DNA from: Corythoichthys intestinalis
Taxonomy: Eukaryota > Chordata > Actinopteri > Syngnathiformes > Syngnathidae
Direction: 5' to 3'
Assembly: GCF_030265065.1 (NCBI RefSeq)
Contig: NC_080416.1
Span: 6,013,501-6,077,500, forward strand
Length of the DNA stretch: 64,000 bases
Below the pieces are notes generated by a model, which saw only the letters and a program-made list of their open reading frames with translations, made no database searches and was not told the origin of the DNA. A program made the position numbers and the translations under genes. Shown piece by piece: positions 8,880 through 19,499 of the stretch. Positions within the stretch are counted from its first letter, which is position 1; every line of letters starts with the position of its first letter.

Positions 8880-11800
8880 TCACCCAGGAGCGGGCTCGGC
8901 TAAAGTGGTCTCGGAGGTAGGAGAAGCGAGCTCGAGAGCCCTCACAGGTGAAGATGGCTCAGAATCTGAGCAGACGGCTGCCAGAAGGCAAACAAATGGG
9001 AAGATTTAGTGGGTGTCAGACCTCCTCTTTGGCTTTGTTTATCTCCGAGGAAAGATTTGGACTTACCAGCTTGGATGTATTTGGCTGCAATCAAAAGACA
9101 CAAGCAAAGTTGTCATTACCGGCAACTAAAGAAATTGATGACAGAGTAAATGTCCCATACGTTTTCTGCATTTGACAGCGATGACGACGACGACAATTGT
9201 GAGGGACAGGGCGAGGAACGCCAACGGGATGCCGACAGCCAGCGCCGTCTTCCTCCTTTCTTCCGCTTCACAAAGCAACAGACGTGATGTCGGCGTTTGA
9301 CGAGAACGGACGCATGCGACTCACCTTCAATACGCTCGTTGCTCAGGATCTTCGCATGGTCCAGCGGGACGACGACGTCCTCCGGGACGCCGGCCAGCTG
9401 GAAGACGCACTCGTACTTGGCGTTGGCGTCCACCACTATGAGGTCGGCGGTGGTCTGGAAGGTCCCGTCGTGATTGGGGAGGGTCTCGCCCATCTCCACA
9501 TCCTCAAAGAGCTGCTTGCCATCCTTCTTCCAAAACAGGTCGGCCTCCCTGGGGTGGAATCCTGTGGCGTGGCAGGTCACCGGCGACCGCGACGTCTTCT
9601 GCAGCAGGGAGATCCGCGGAAGCTCTGGACCAAAAATGCAGAGTGTACTGACTAAACCCTATTCCCAGTCTAATATTGGATGACAGTTAGGAGTTTGTGA
9701 TGACGTGCGCCCAGTGCAGTTGAAGAAGCGTAGCATGCACAGCGAGTCCATTTCTCTTATCTAATAGTTCATTTTGGCGGCGTCTTGTAACTTAACTCAA
9801 ATGCTCTTTACCCAAATAAAAGTAACAAACCAAAAGACTCAAAAACGTATTCACAACGGAACAAACAAAATGAGTACATTCCTTTCAAGCACAATGCATG
9901 AACCTACGGTCAAAAACGGTTTTGCCCTCCTAACGAGCAACACTTGCGAAATGATTAGCTGTCATTTTAAGCGTACCGGGGCTGAACTGAATCAGGTAAG
10001 TGGACAGACATGAATGACAGCCCCAAGTGGTAAGGGGTAAAATTACAAATAATAACACAAATCAGAAATTTGGCTGATACACAGAGAATATTTTAGGACA
10101 AAAGATGGTGGAAGTGTGTGAGGAAAAAGAGGGAAAGGAAAAGAAGAAACAACAAATAAAGTGTGAGAGAGAAAATATGTAAAGGGCAAAGATAAAAAGG
10201 ATGCATGGTTGAGACAATCTACAAGAGAAGCAAAGATGAAGGGAATGTGTGAGAAGACAAACGAAGATTGAAGGACAAAACACAGACATAACCAAGACAA
10301 AATGTGTGAAAGGACCAAAAACGGAAAGAACAAAAGATGTTGAGAGAAAGAAAAAGATGGTTAAAACATGGGAGCAAAACTTTAGAAAGACTGAGGAAGT
10401 CAAAAAAAATGAAGGGCTCATAAGTCAAATGAAAGAAAAAATATGGAGAGAACACGTGAGAGGACCAACGATGAAAAGAACAAGTGAGATGAAAGACGTG
10501 GATAGGAGAAAATGAACATGTGAGAGGAAAAAAGATATTGGGAAGAAATGCGAATGTAGGAGAGAAAAGATGGATGGAAAGCATGAGAGGACAAAAGATG
10601 GACAATTAGAGAGTGTATAAGAGGACAAAAGAGGTGGAGAAGGGAAAGGGTTAAACAAGGAAAGGCTGTCGTGGGAGTCAACTTCCTGTAGGAGGCGGCG
10701 GTGTGCAAAGATTGTACCTGTTCTCATGAGGAAGTCCCTCCCATTGCGAACGTACTTCTTCAAGTAGGCAGGACATTCCTCAGTGAAGTAATGCTTCTTG
10801 TATTGAAGATTAAATTGTTCCCACTTGTGCTTGGTGACGACAGCTTGCGGCTTGACCGCGATCCACCTCAGTCCCTTCAAATCAAACGATATAAAGTCTT
10901 CTCCGTCGTAAGCGAAGTGTTGCCAACCGTCCACCTCGCCGGTCTCATCGTCCCATTCGCAGCCATACATCACCTGGAACATGTGAACACCTGAGAGAAA
11001 GGCACGTGACGGCGTGTCCAGAGATAAGCCAACGTCTGCTGAAAAAGGCGACCGGCGCATGAAATGTCTTGAAATGCTCCAAAGTTGGACGGCAACAAAC
11101 CTCCAGTTTGGTTGAAGCGCTTTTGAAGATTTTCAATGCTGACTTTAGTCGCCTGCTGATTACCAATAATGATATGTGTTTGTGTCTCCCAGTAGCTTGG
11201 ATCCTCAGCTGTGATTTTGTTCATCCAGTCCTGTTTGGGTCGATATTTCCCGCTCTTGCTGTCGTAGTGGGTAATCTGAACACCGTCAACATAACCGACA
11301 CTCAAGTACTCTGGGAAGTTTGGAATTTGAGACGACGCTGTGCGGATATACTTGAGCGTGTGAATCACTGAAAGAAAAAGCAAAAACATTTGTTCATCTG
11401 ATATCCCAAAATCTTCTACTCATCCCATTTAAAATGATTGGCACACAGCCACACCTGAAAACATTTTCATCAAACTCATCATTTTATGTAGCCTTTCATT
11501 TAAAAAACAACAGTGTCACGTCCCAAAAAATGGACATCAATTTACAAATAAATATCTAGAAAACTAATAAAACGACTCAATGAAACAAGGCGCATTGTGC
11601 CTTTTATTCCTTCAAATTTCAATGAGAAATTGGTGAGACGAGTTTTGAAAATACGCGCCGCCTGCGATGACACGTCACGCCTAAATTGTGTCTAAATTTT
11701 GCATTGATGCAAAATACCAACATTTTCTGCTCAAATAGTGTTTATGTGAACTCACGGCTGCCATTGACGGCGCTAGACGTCCAATTCCTTTTGACTGGGA

Positions 11801-12426
11801 GGGGCGAATGAACGTTCGTTCATTTGCCCCTCCCAGTCAAAAAGGAATTGGACGTCTATTGTTGTCAATGACAGGTCCTGAGTTCACAAAGACACTCATT
11901 AGTTTGCTGCAATAATCTAGTGTTACTGTATTTATTTACAGAAATGTTGCACTTAAGAGCTAAAACGTAAGATTTTTCCACTTCCAAATTGCTTGTGTTT
12001 CTAATAGGAAATAGTCGATTGATTTCCTGATCCGCGTATCGACATATCGTGAGATCATCGTGATCGTGAACCTTGTAACGCAAATCATATCAGAAGGTTC
12101 CCACCCCTAATTTGCAGGTATTTGAACAAGAATGGCCTATTTCAAAATTATAGGGACACCTTGTACATGAACGAGATAAACAATAAACCAAAAATTTTCA
12201 TACTGGAAATGATAGGAACGTGGAAACATTATTTTTTACCCCCAAAAAGGACTTCTAAGCTTGAATTCTTCCACTTGACATCTTGAGGTGAACTTTGAAG
12301 CAAGCGTTGCTTTGTAAAGTGCGTCACAGTCGAACAACATGATGAGGAAATGAACTTACCAGGCTTGACGTTTTGAATTTGCACAGCCACCAGCAAAAGT
12401 GCCACTAACTCCTTCATCTTGCACAT
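8880..12426 (-). CDS. MHC class I heavy chain, gene A
   Basis: Coding exons (minus): 12426-12360 leader, 11367-11101 alpha-1, 10990-10718 alpha-2, 9624-9325 alpha-3, 9265-9161 transmembrane, 9084-9067 and 8977-8880 tail; 1128 nt, 375 aa, no break. Every junction is GT-AG and phase 1 as in class I genes. Alpha-1 has GYVDGVQ and N-glycosylation site NQT at the alpha-1 end; alpha-2 has MYGCEW and TEEC (disulphide); alpha-3 has TCHATGF and YECVF (Ig disulphide). Peptide-end contacts Y7, Y59, R84, T143, K146, W147, Y159 and Y171 are all present, the classical teleost pattern. The transmembrane segment runs IPLAFLALSLTIVVVVIAV and the tail is Ser/Glu/Pro-rich. The product should bind beta-2-microglobulin and present peptides. 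U lineage is likely but not proven. Its promoter carries an ISRE. Confidence 0.92.
10075..10670. repeat. Purine-rich degenerate minisatellite in gene A intron 3
   Basis: The plus strand is a purine-rich tract of degenerate repeats around GAGAGGACAAAAGATGG. Equivalent tracts lie in intron 3 of B (30835-31440), C (42470-43035) and D (54360-54820). The pyrimidine-rich minus strand has few stop codons, which explains the long Phe/Ser-rich frames reading out of exon 3. Confidence 0.85.
11774..11858. repeat. 85-bp near-perfect palindrome in gene A intron 1
   Basis: Arms of about 40 bp read TAGACGTCCAATTCC inward and GGAATTGGACGTCTA outward around the centre GAACGTTC. Equivalent palindromes occur in intron 1 of every copy (15520-15598, 32561-32645, 44869-44952, 55942-56015). 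Confidence 0.85.
12090..12125. repeat. TIR-like end AAGGTTCCCACCCCTAATT
   Basis: The inverse of the TTAGGGGTGGGAACCT motif found at about 14140, 16470 and 35390. It marks one end of a hAT-like repeat that makes up much of class I intron 1. Also seen near 15860, 32900, 45210 and 56260. Confidence 0.5.
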
Positions 12427-12500
12427 TTTTGCCTCCTTCTCAGTCCGACGTCGACCCTCGAATATCAGACAAAGTGTTTGAAGCGTTTACCTGAGCTGGG

Positions 12501-12530
12501 TTATAACGTTACTTTGCTTTCACTTTCGCC
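12501..12530 (-). promoter_or_regulatory. Gene A promoter with ISRE
   Basis: ISRE-like site on the minus strand (GGCGAAAGTGAAAG, 12517-12530), about 90-105 bp upstream of the leader ATG. A degenerate CRE-like TAACGTTA lies just downstream. This is established architecture for interferon-inducible class I promoters. The site is seen; its function is inferred. Confidence 0.65.
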
Positions 12531-12631
12531 AAATGTGCCTTTCTGGGAAATCAAGTGACCACGAAGAGGCGGGAACCTACTTTAACACTTTAAATTACGA
12601 AATGAAATGATGCCGAAACTGGACTGACAGG

Positions 12632-14083
12632 TAAGCCTGTCGCAATATGCAATAATTCCATTTATCGCGCGATATATAAAAATGAAGCCGGTAATTTTTC
12701 CGCTGCGATTTATCGCCTCACGTGCACGTGTGTGTGCGCGTGCGGCAGACGTGCTGTTAAAAGTTCGTTACCAACTGCGCAAAATGCATCTTCGTTCCAG
12801 GTCCGGCAAAAACTAGCGCCGGAGCCAATCGTTCCCATTATATCCTTTTGTTCAACGTATACCGGCCGCGTCAGTGCTCCGGAGTGACTGTGGACCATCT
12901 ATGGCGCGCCGGTGTTGTTGACGTGTGGGCGCTCCCGTCAGGAGTGACATTTCCCGCGGGGCGGCTATTTTTCGGCACAACGCTGGATATTTACAACGAA
13001 GTCCGCCAAAACATTGTTACCGACTTGGCTGCTACGAATAACCTCACTTTGACAACGAACAGCTGAATGAAATTAAGAGCGCTGTGCTTCAAACTCGTCC
13101 TGTTTATGAAAGCCGTCATATGCTTGCGCGCACACACTAAATATCATGAAATGGCAAACTAGATGTACTACGGTCCATGCCATTGGCTACGTGAGCCCAG
13201 AGTGATTATGGGACATGTGGTCCATATACTACATCAATGAATTCTAAACTGTCATTTGTCACATGAGGTTAAGAAGGCCAAATCAATCCATACCAGTGAC
13301 TATAGATAATGTTGCAAATATTGTTAATTCAGTACGTGACACAGATGGATTCGGACCATAAATAGGATGTCTTGCTCATGTAGTAAACCTAGCTGCTAAG
13401 AGAGCTGTAGAAATCAACGGTGTGCCCTGCCTCACTTTACAAACAGTAAAGATTGTTCTCAGCACTTTTATACAATTTTTTTTCATATCAGTAAGAAGTA
13501 AGCACATAAATATTATGCACTAAAATGCATGTTTATATGATGGCAATTTAATTTTTGCTCGTGAGCAAAAAAAATAAAAAAAAATACAATTTTTTTTTTT
13601 TTTTTTTAACAGAGCATTAAATGTATTGAATCGGCTCAAAATTCGTGTCCCCCATATCAAAATTCGTACTGAACCATGACTTAACTGTATCGTTGCATTC
13701 CTATGGAACACCATTGCAGAAGCTATGACGGGAAATGTTTTCATTTTCCTAAATGCTTAAGTTATTAAGTGCAATTTTTTTTAATTAAACACATTTTATT
13801 TATTCTGTGTTTCTGTGCGGTATCAATATTGTTGTTTTTTACTTAAGAGGCAGGGTCTATTGTTTTTAGTTGTGATTTCTTAAAAAGTATATTTGAATTT
13901 AAGAGTAAATATTAATCGTGTTTAAATGGGTGTACTTGATCTATTAATATATACTGTATTCGCACTGTGTTATTGTAAATTGGTTAAAAAAAAATTGGGG
14001 GGGGGGGCGCAATAATATCGCATATCGCAATAATTTATGAGAATAATTATCGCACACTAAAATTTGTTATCGCGACAGGCCTA
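12632..14083 (+). mobile_element. hAT element with decayed transposase upstream of gene A
   Basis: The ends TAAGCCTGTCGCAATA and TATCGCGACAGGCCTA are flanked by the perfect 8-bp duplication CTGACAGG (12624-12631, 14084-14091). Plus-strand codons at about 13280-13420 read TIDNVANIVNSVRDTDGF and then CLAHVVNLAAKRAV, a ZBED-like hAT transposase core, with an in-frame stop between them. A fragment of the TGTTGTG element end is embedded near 12905-12990. Confidence 0.8.
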
Positions 14084-14135
14084 CTGACAGGTGTCATTTT
14101 TTTTGTTTTTTTAAATACGAAATTACTGCTAACTT

Positions 14136-14704
14136 ACTATTAGAGGTGGGAACCTCTGGGGATTCGCTACAATATTCCATGTTGCGATATAACAATTATC
14201 GATACATGGGTCAGGAAATATTTCTACACTATTTTACTATACAAGGAATAAACATAAAACACAAGCTTTTTCATCATTCTTCTGTGATATGAACTGAGTT
14301 TAGCATTTGTAGACGTCCAATTCATTTGACGGATTGGACGTCTATGGCGATCAATGACAACCATTTGCTGTTGATTTTCTGTCACTTCCTGTTGATTTCG
14401 AGCCATTTATGGGTCACTTCCGGTTGATATTTGGGTTTCAGAACAGGAAGTGAGCAGGAATTTCTACAAATGACTAGGCAGTGACGAAAACTAAAATAAC
14501 CCGAAAATCGGAAAGGATTCCTGCGTATCCTCAGATTTTGATTGAGCGAAAGTTCGTTCGCCCCTCCCGGTCTGGGCGTCTTGTGCCGTCAATGGCAGCC
14601 ATTGAGTTAGGAGGGACAGAGATTTCAGGAGCAACTTTTTGGTTCCATTTTATTTTTTTAATCAGTGACACCTTCTTAAAACGAGATATCGTATGGGGCG
14701 CCGT
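14136..14704. repeat. Repeat flanking class I promoter, copy 1
   Basis: Begins TAGAGGTGGGAACCTCTGGG and contains a palindromic GACGTCCAATTCATTTGACGGATTGGACGTC segment in two halves. Near-identical copies are at 16450-17063 and 35390-36060, each upstream of a class I leader exon, so it belongs to the duplicated unit. Confidence 0.7.
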
Positions 14705-15461
14705 TTGTAAAGCAGCACATGCTGAAAATTACGACAACATTTTCTCACATGTAGCGCCACACAGTGTTTAAAACGTGGTGTGAATTTTTTAGAGCCACCT
14801 TTTTTTGCACATTTACAACATTACTTAGCAACTTAAATATTCATTTTTAAATAAGTTTTCTGCCTGAATTTTTAAATCCAGGCCTAAATATTTAATTGAA
14901 ATCTTAAACTTATATCCTATAACCTAAATGCTAATTCTGGAAACGGTTGGAACTAAATATTTAGCTTAATATGCAAATTCCGATGACTGGAGACCGGAAG
15001 TAACAACATAAAAGCTGGAGCACACAAAATACTCTTTGAATATTTTCTCCTAAATATGTATTTTACCCATATATTGTTATCATCACAATGACTCGTGTCT
15101 AAGAGCAGACTGCCACCGTTGAGTCGGTTTTATTCATTTTCAAGCAACGTAAACAGACAGTCTGAGCTGCTCCACCAGCTTTTATTTTGTTATTTCCGGT
15201 CTCCAGTCATGTGAATTTGCATATAAAGCTAAATATTTACTTCTGACCGTTTCCTGATTTAAAATTTAGGATATAGGATATAAATGTATGATTTAAATTA
15301 AATATTTAGTTCTGAATTTAAAAAATCAGGTCCAAAACTTCACATTTAAAAACAAACATTTAAGTTGCTAAATAATATTGTAAATGTGCAAAAAAAAAAA
15401 AAAACGCGAAAAATTTCACACCATTTTAAACATTGTCTGGCGCTAAATGTGAGAAAATGTT
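14705..15461. mobile_element. Fold-back element, copy 1 (right end truncated)
   Basis: Long inverted arms of about 300 bp: TTGTAAAGCAGCACATGC at the left, arm features such as CTCACATGTAGCGCCAC and its inverse GGCGCTAAATGTGAG, around a unique centre at about 15060-15150. The last part of the right arm is missing where it joins class I intron 1. No ORF. Confidence 0.8.
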
Positions 15462-15519
15462 CTGTACATTTTGTCCTCAAATAGTGTTTATTTGAACTCA
15501 CGAATGCCATTGACGGTGC

Positions 15520-15598
15520 TAGACGTTCAATTCCTTTTTGACTGGGAGGGGCGAATTCGTTCATTCGCCCCTCCCAGTCAAAAGGAATTGGGCGTCTA
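15520..15598. repeat. Intron-1 palindrome, orphan leader copy
   Basis: Second copy of the palindrome at 11774-11858, centre GCGAATTCGTTC. It lies downstream (minus direction) of the orphan leader exon at 16121-16187. Confidence 0.8.
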
Positions 15599-16120
15599 TT
15601 GTTGTCAATGGCAGGTCATGAGTTCAGAAAGACACTCATTAGTTTGCTGTAATAATCTAGTGTTACTGTATTTATTTACAGAAACGTTGCACTTAAGAAA
15701 GAGCTCAAACATAAGATTTTTCCACTTCCAAATAGCTTGTTTTTCTAATAGAAAATAGTTAATTGATTTCCTGACCCGCGTATCGACTATTGTTGTATCA
15801 CCATATCGTGAGAACATCGTGATCGTGAACCTTGTAACACAAATCATATCAGAAGATTCCCCACTCCTAATTTGCAGGTATTTGAACAAGATTTGCCTAT
15901 TTCAAAATTATAGGGACACATTGTACATGAACGAGATAAACAATAGGGCAAAAATGTTCATATTGGAAATGATTAGAACGTGGAAACATTATTTTTTTAC
16001 CCCCAAACAGGACTTCTAAGCTTGAATTCTTCCACTTGACATCTTGAGGTGAACTTTGAAGCGAGCGTTGCTTCGTTAAGTGCGTCACAGTCGAAAAATA
16101 TGATGAGGAAATGGACTTAC

Positions 16121-16187
16121 CGGGCTTGACGTTTTGAATTTGCACAGCCACCAGCAAAAGTGCCACCAACTCCTTCATCTTGCACAT
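16121..16187 (-). CDS. Duplicate MHC class I leader exon upstream of gene A
   Basis: ATG at 16187 encodes MCKMKELVALLLVAVQ and so on, the same leader protein as gene A, with an intact G|GTAAGT donor after 16121 and the same phase 1. Its own alpha-1 exon is absent, because intron-1 homology is cut at 15461 by the fold-back element. The next alpha-1 acceptor downstream is that of gene A at 11367. It may therefore act as an alternative first exon of gene A, or it is a dead remnant of a tandem duplication. Transcript data would decide. Confidence 0.75.
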
Positions 16188-16264
16188 TTTTTGCCTCCTT
16201 TTCAGTCCGACGTCGACCCTCGAATATCAGACAAAGTGTTCGAAGCGTTTACCTGAGCTGGGTT

Positions 16265-16294
16265 ATATAACGTTAATTTGCTTTCACTTTCGCC
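16265..16294 (-). promoter_or_regulatory. ISRE promoter of the duplicate leader
   Basis: ISRE-like GGCGAAAGTGAAAG on minus (16281-16294), identical to that of gene A at the same distance from the ATG, with TAACGTTA beside it. Confidence 0.6.
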
Positions 16295-16449
16295 AAATGT
16301 GAATTTCTGGGAAATCACATGACCACGAATGGGCGGGAACCTACTTTAACACTTTAAATTACGAAATGAAATGATGCCGATACTGGACTGGTGTGAGGTT
16401 GTTGGTTTTTTTTTTTGTCTTTTTTTTTAATATCAACAATTTATTTTCC

Positions 16450-17063
16450 TTTAATACAAAACTTACTATTAGGGGTGGGAACCTCTGGGGATTCACGACA
16501 ATATTCCATGTGGCGATATAACAATTATCGATACATGGGTCAGGAAATATTTCTACACTATTTTACTATACAAGGAAAAACATAAAATACAAGAGATTTC
16601 ATCATTTTTCTGTGATATGAATTGAGTTTATCATTAGTAGACGTCCAATTCATTTGACGGATTGGACGTCTATGGCGGTCAATGACAACCAATGAGCATC
16701 ATTTGGGGGCCATTTGCTGTTGATTTTCTGTCACTTCCTGTTGATTTCGCGCCATTTCTGGGTTACTTCCGGTTGATATTTGGGTTTCAGAACAGGAAGT
16801 GAGCAGGAATTTCCAAAAATGACTCGGCAGTGACTAAAACTAAAATAACCCGAAAATCGGAAAGGATTCCTGCGTATTCTCTGGTTTTGATTGGGCGAAA
16901 GTTCGTTCGCCCTTCCCGATCTAAATGGATTGGGCGTTTCGTGCCGTCAATGGCACCCCTTGAGTTAGGAGGGACAGAGATTTCAGTCGCAACCTTTTGG
17001 TTCCATTTTGTTTTTTTTAATCAGTGACACCTTATTAAAACGAGATATCGAATGGGGTGCCGT
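16450..17063. repeat. Repeat flanking class I promoter, copy 2
   Basis: Copy of 14136-14704, beginning TTAGGGGTGGGAACCTCTGG. It joins directly to the second fold-back element. Confidence 0.7.
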
Positions 17064-17853
17064 TTGTAAAGCAGCACATGCTGAAAATTACGATAACATT
17101 TTCTCACATTTAGCGCCACACAGTGTTTAAAACGTGGTGTGAAATTTTTAGACTCACTTTTTTGCACATTTACACCATTACTTAGCAACTTAAATATTCA
17201 TTTTTAAAGTTTTCTACCTGATTTTTTAAATTCAGAACTAAATATTTAATTTAAATCATAAACTTCTAAACTTCCTAAATTTTAAATCAAGAAACGGTTG
17301 GAACTAAATATTTATCTTAATATGCAAATTCAGATGACTGGAGACCGGAAATAATAACATAAAAGATGGAGCACACAAAATACTCTTTGAATATTTTCTC
17401 CTAAATATGTATTTTACCCATATATTGTTATCATCACAATGACTCATGTCTAAGAGCAGACTGCCACCGTTGAGTCGGTTTTATTCATTTTCAAGCAACG
17501 TAAACAGACAGTCTGAGCTGCTCCACCAGCTTTTATTTTGTTATTTTCAGTCTCCAGTCATGTGAATTTGCATATAAAGCTAAATATTTAGTTCAGACCG
17601 TTTCCTGATTTAAAATTTAGGATATAGGATATATATTTATGATTCAAATTAAATATTTATTTCTGGATTTAAAAAATCAGGTCCAAAACTTCTCATTTAA
17701 AAAAAAATATTTAAGTTGCTAAATAATGTTGTAAATGTCCAAAAAAAAAAAAAAAAAAAAAAAGACGCTAAAAATTTCACACCATTTTAAACACTGTCTG
17801 GCGCTAAATGTGAGAAAATGTTGTTGTAATTTTCAGCATGTGCTGCTTTACAA
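17064..17853. mobile_element. Fold-back element, copy 2 (complete)
   Basis: TTGTAAAGCAGCACATGCTG at the left pairs with its inverse ending GCATGTGCTGCTTTACAA at the right. The arms are about 320 bp and the centre about 130 bp. A poly-A tract of about 24 bp interrupts the right arm at about 17740. No ORF, so it is non-autonomous. Confidence 0.8.
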
Positions 17854-18640
17854 TCGGCGTCTCGTCATACCGAGTCTTAGCGGGAGCATATCGAGAGCCT
17901 TTTGGGATACAAAGTATCACGATATTTAACCATTTTGATATTTCTTCACGCTCCGATTGGACGTCTACTAGTGATAAACTCATAGGTGAGAGAGTGCCTC
18001 TTCATTCATTGGATTCAAAGTCTGGCGCCATCAGTGGTGACAAATGAGTTAAACCGTCTCAAACGGAAAGAAAAAAAGATCCTCAGCTCCTCTTAAATGC
18101 TTTTTGTCGACAATTAGATGCGTCTCTACGCGAAAGTTGAGTCAGGGGACGCGCAAATTTTGATGAGCTTGCCACGCCGACGAGCGGAACAGCTTGGATT
18201 GGCCTTCAAGTGGAAAAAAAAAAATCAGCATCAGGTCTTTTCCCAATCTTGTCCTGGCCTGTTGATTTAACGAGAGCATATCGATAACCCACAGGTGTCG
18301 TGTTTAGGGCTGAACGATATTTAAAAAAACAGATATTGCGATTTTTCCAGGGTTCGCAATATATTGCGATACATATTGTGATATTAAAACGACAAGAGTT
18401 TTCACTAGATGACTTGAAAAGCTGCGTTTCGTTGGGTCACCATGACCACACTTTATTCATAAAATACCGAATATTCCACTCCCAGGGAGTCCTTCTGTGA
18501 ATGATGAAGATTGCTGTCTTTCAAATTAAGGGATCCAGGAGGCCAAGTAAATGTAAAAGCATCATATGACATGTAAAAGCATAGCATAACAACAACAACA
18601 ACAACTAGAAACTGCAATTAGTGGAGAAATTACTATGGTG
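17854..18640. other. Class I upstream flank and unassigned DNA
   Basis: The segment at about 17870-18210 is shared with 35960-36195 and 36597-36700 near gene B, so it belongs to the duplicated unit. It includes TATCGATA-type repeat ends (18295-18380) and a short CAA run near 18590. No gene. Confidence 0.5.
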
Positions 18641-18649
18641 CTTTGCTGT

Positions 18650-19480
18650 GTGGAGATACAGACCTTAGCCCCGCCCAGGTTAGTTTGGGGACATTTCGGG
18701 GACAATATCAGGTCACTTCCTGTTGATTTGAGGGAAACGCCCTGGTCATATCAGGTCATTTGGGGCCGTGTCCTGGCCATATCAGGTAATTTGGGGACAT
18801 TTGGGGGGCGTGTCCTAGTCATATCAGGTCATTTGGCAATATTTGGGGGACACGTCCTATTGATATCTGGTCATTTCCTGTTGATTTGGGGACATTTGTT
18901 TTTTTGCCATTGAAAATACATGGTAAATTTGGACGTCAATGCCATCGACTTACATTTACGTCAATGGAATCCAAGTACATTGGCATCAATAAAATCGACA
19001 AACATGGCCGTCAATGGCATTAAACAAAGTAAATGCCATTAAAAATAAATGGAAAATTTGGAAGTCCATGCCCGTCAATGGCATCGACATCCATATGCGG
19101 AGATGGAATCCATGTACATTGTCATCAATAGAATTGATTTACATGGCTGTCAATGGCATCTGTCTAAATTGGCCTCACTGCAATGTTAATGCCATTGGAA
19201 ACGAATAGGAAATTTGGGCGTCCATGGCATCGACTACCATATGTGTCCATGGCATCGGGGACATTTCAGGGACACGTCGGGGACATTTCAGGGACACGTC
19301 CTATTGATATCTGTTCACTTCCTGTTGATTTCGGGATATTTTTTTGCCATTGAAAATAAATAGGAAATTTGGACGTCCATGGCCGTCAATGGCATCGACT
19401 TACATTGCGTCAATGGAATCCAAGTACATTGGCATCAATAAAATCGACAAACATGGCCGTCAATAGCATTAAACAAAGTA
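18650..19480. repeat. Degenerate tandem repeats (GGTCATTTGGGG and GTCAATGGCATC arrays)
   Basis: Roughly 30-70 bp units alternate around TCATATCAGGTCATTTGGGG and GTCAATGGCATCGAC. The last unit (GGCATCAATAAAATCGACA) is exactly where the promoter deletions of genes C and D rejoin. Confidence 0.7.
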
Positions 19481-19499
19481 AATGCGTCAGAGAATTCCC

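Noticed and set aside
9284-9655. Plus-strand ORFs over the alpha-3 exons (also 30054-30422, 39755-40186, 52763-53137)
   Set aside because: Antisense shadows of GC-rich alpha-3 coding sequence, present in every copy for the same reason.
10043-10605. Overlapping Phe/Ser/Leu-rich minus-strand ORFs
   Set aside because: All lie in the purine/pyrimidine minisatellite of intron 3; composition artefacts.
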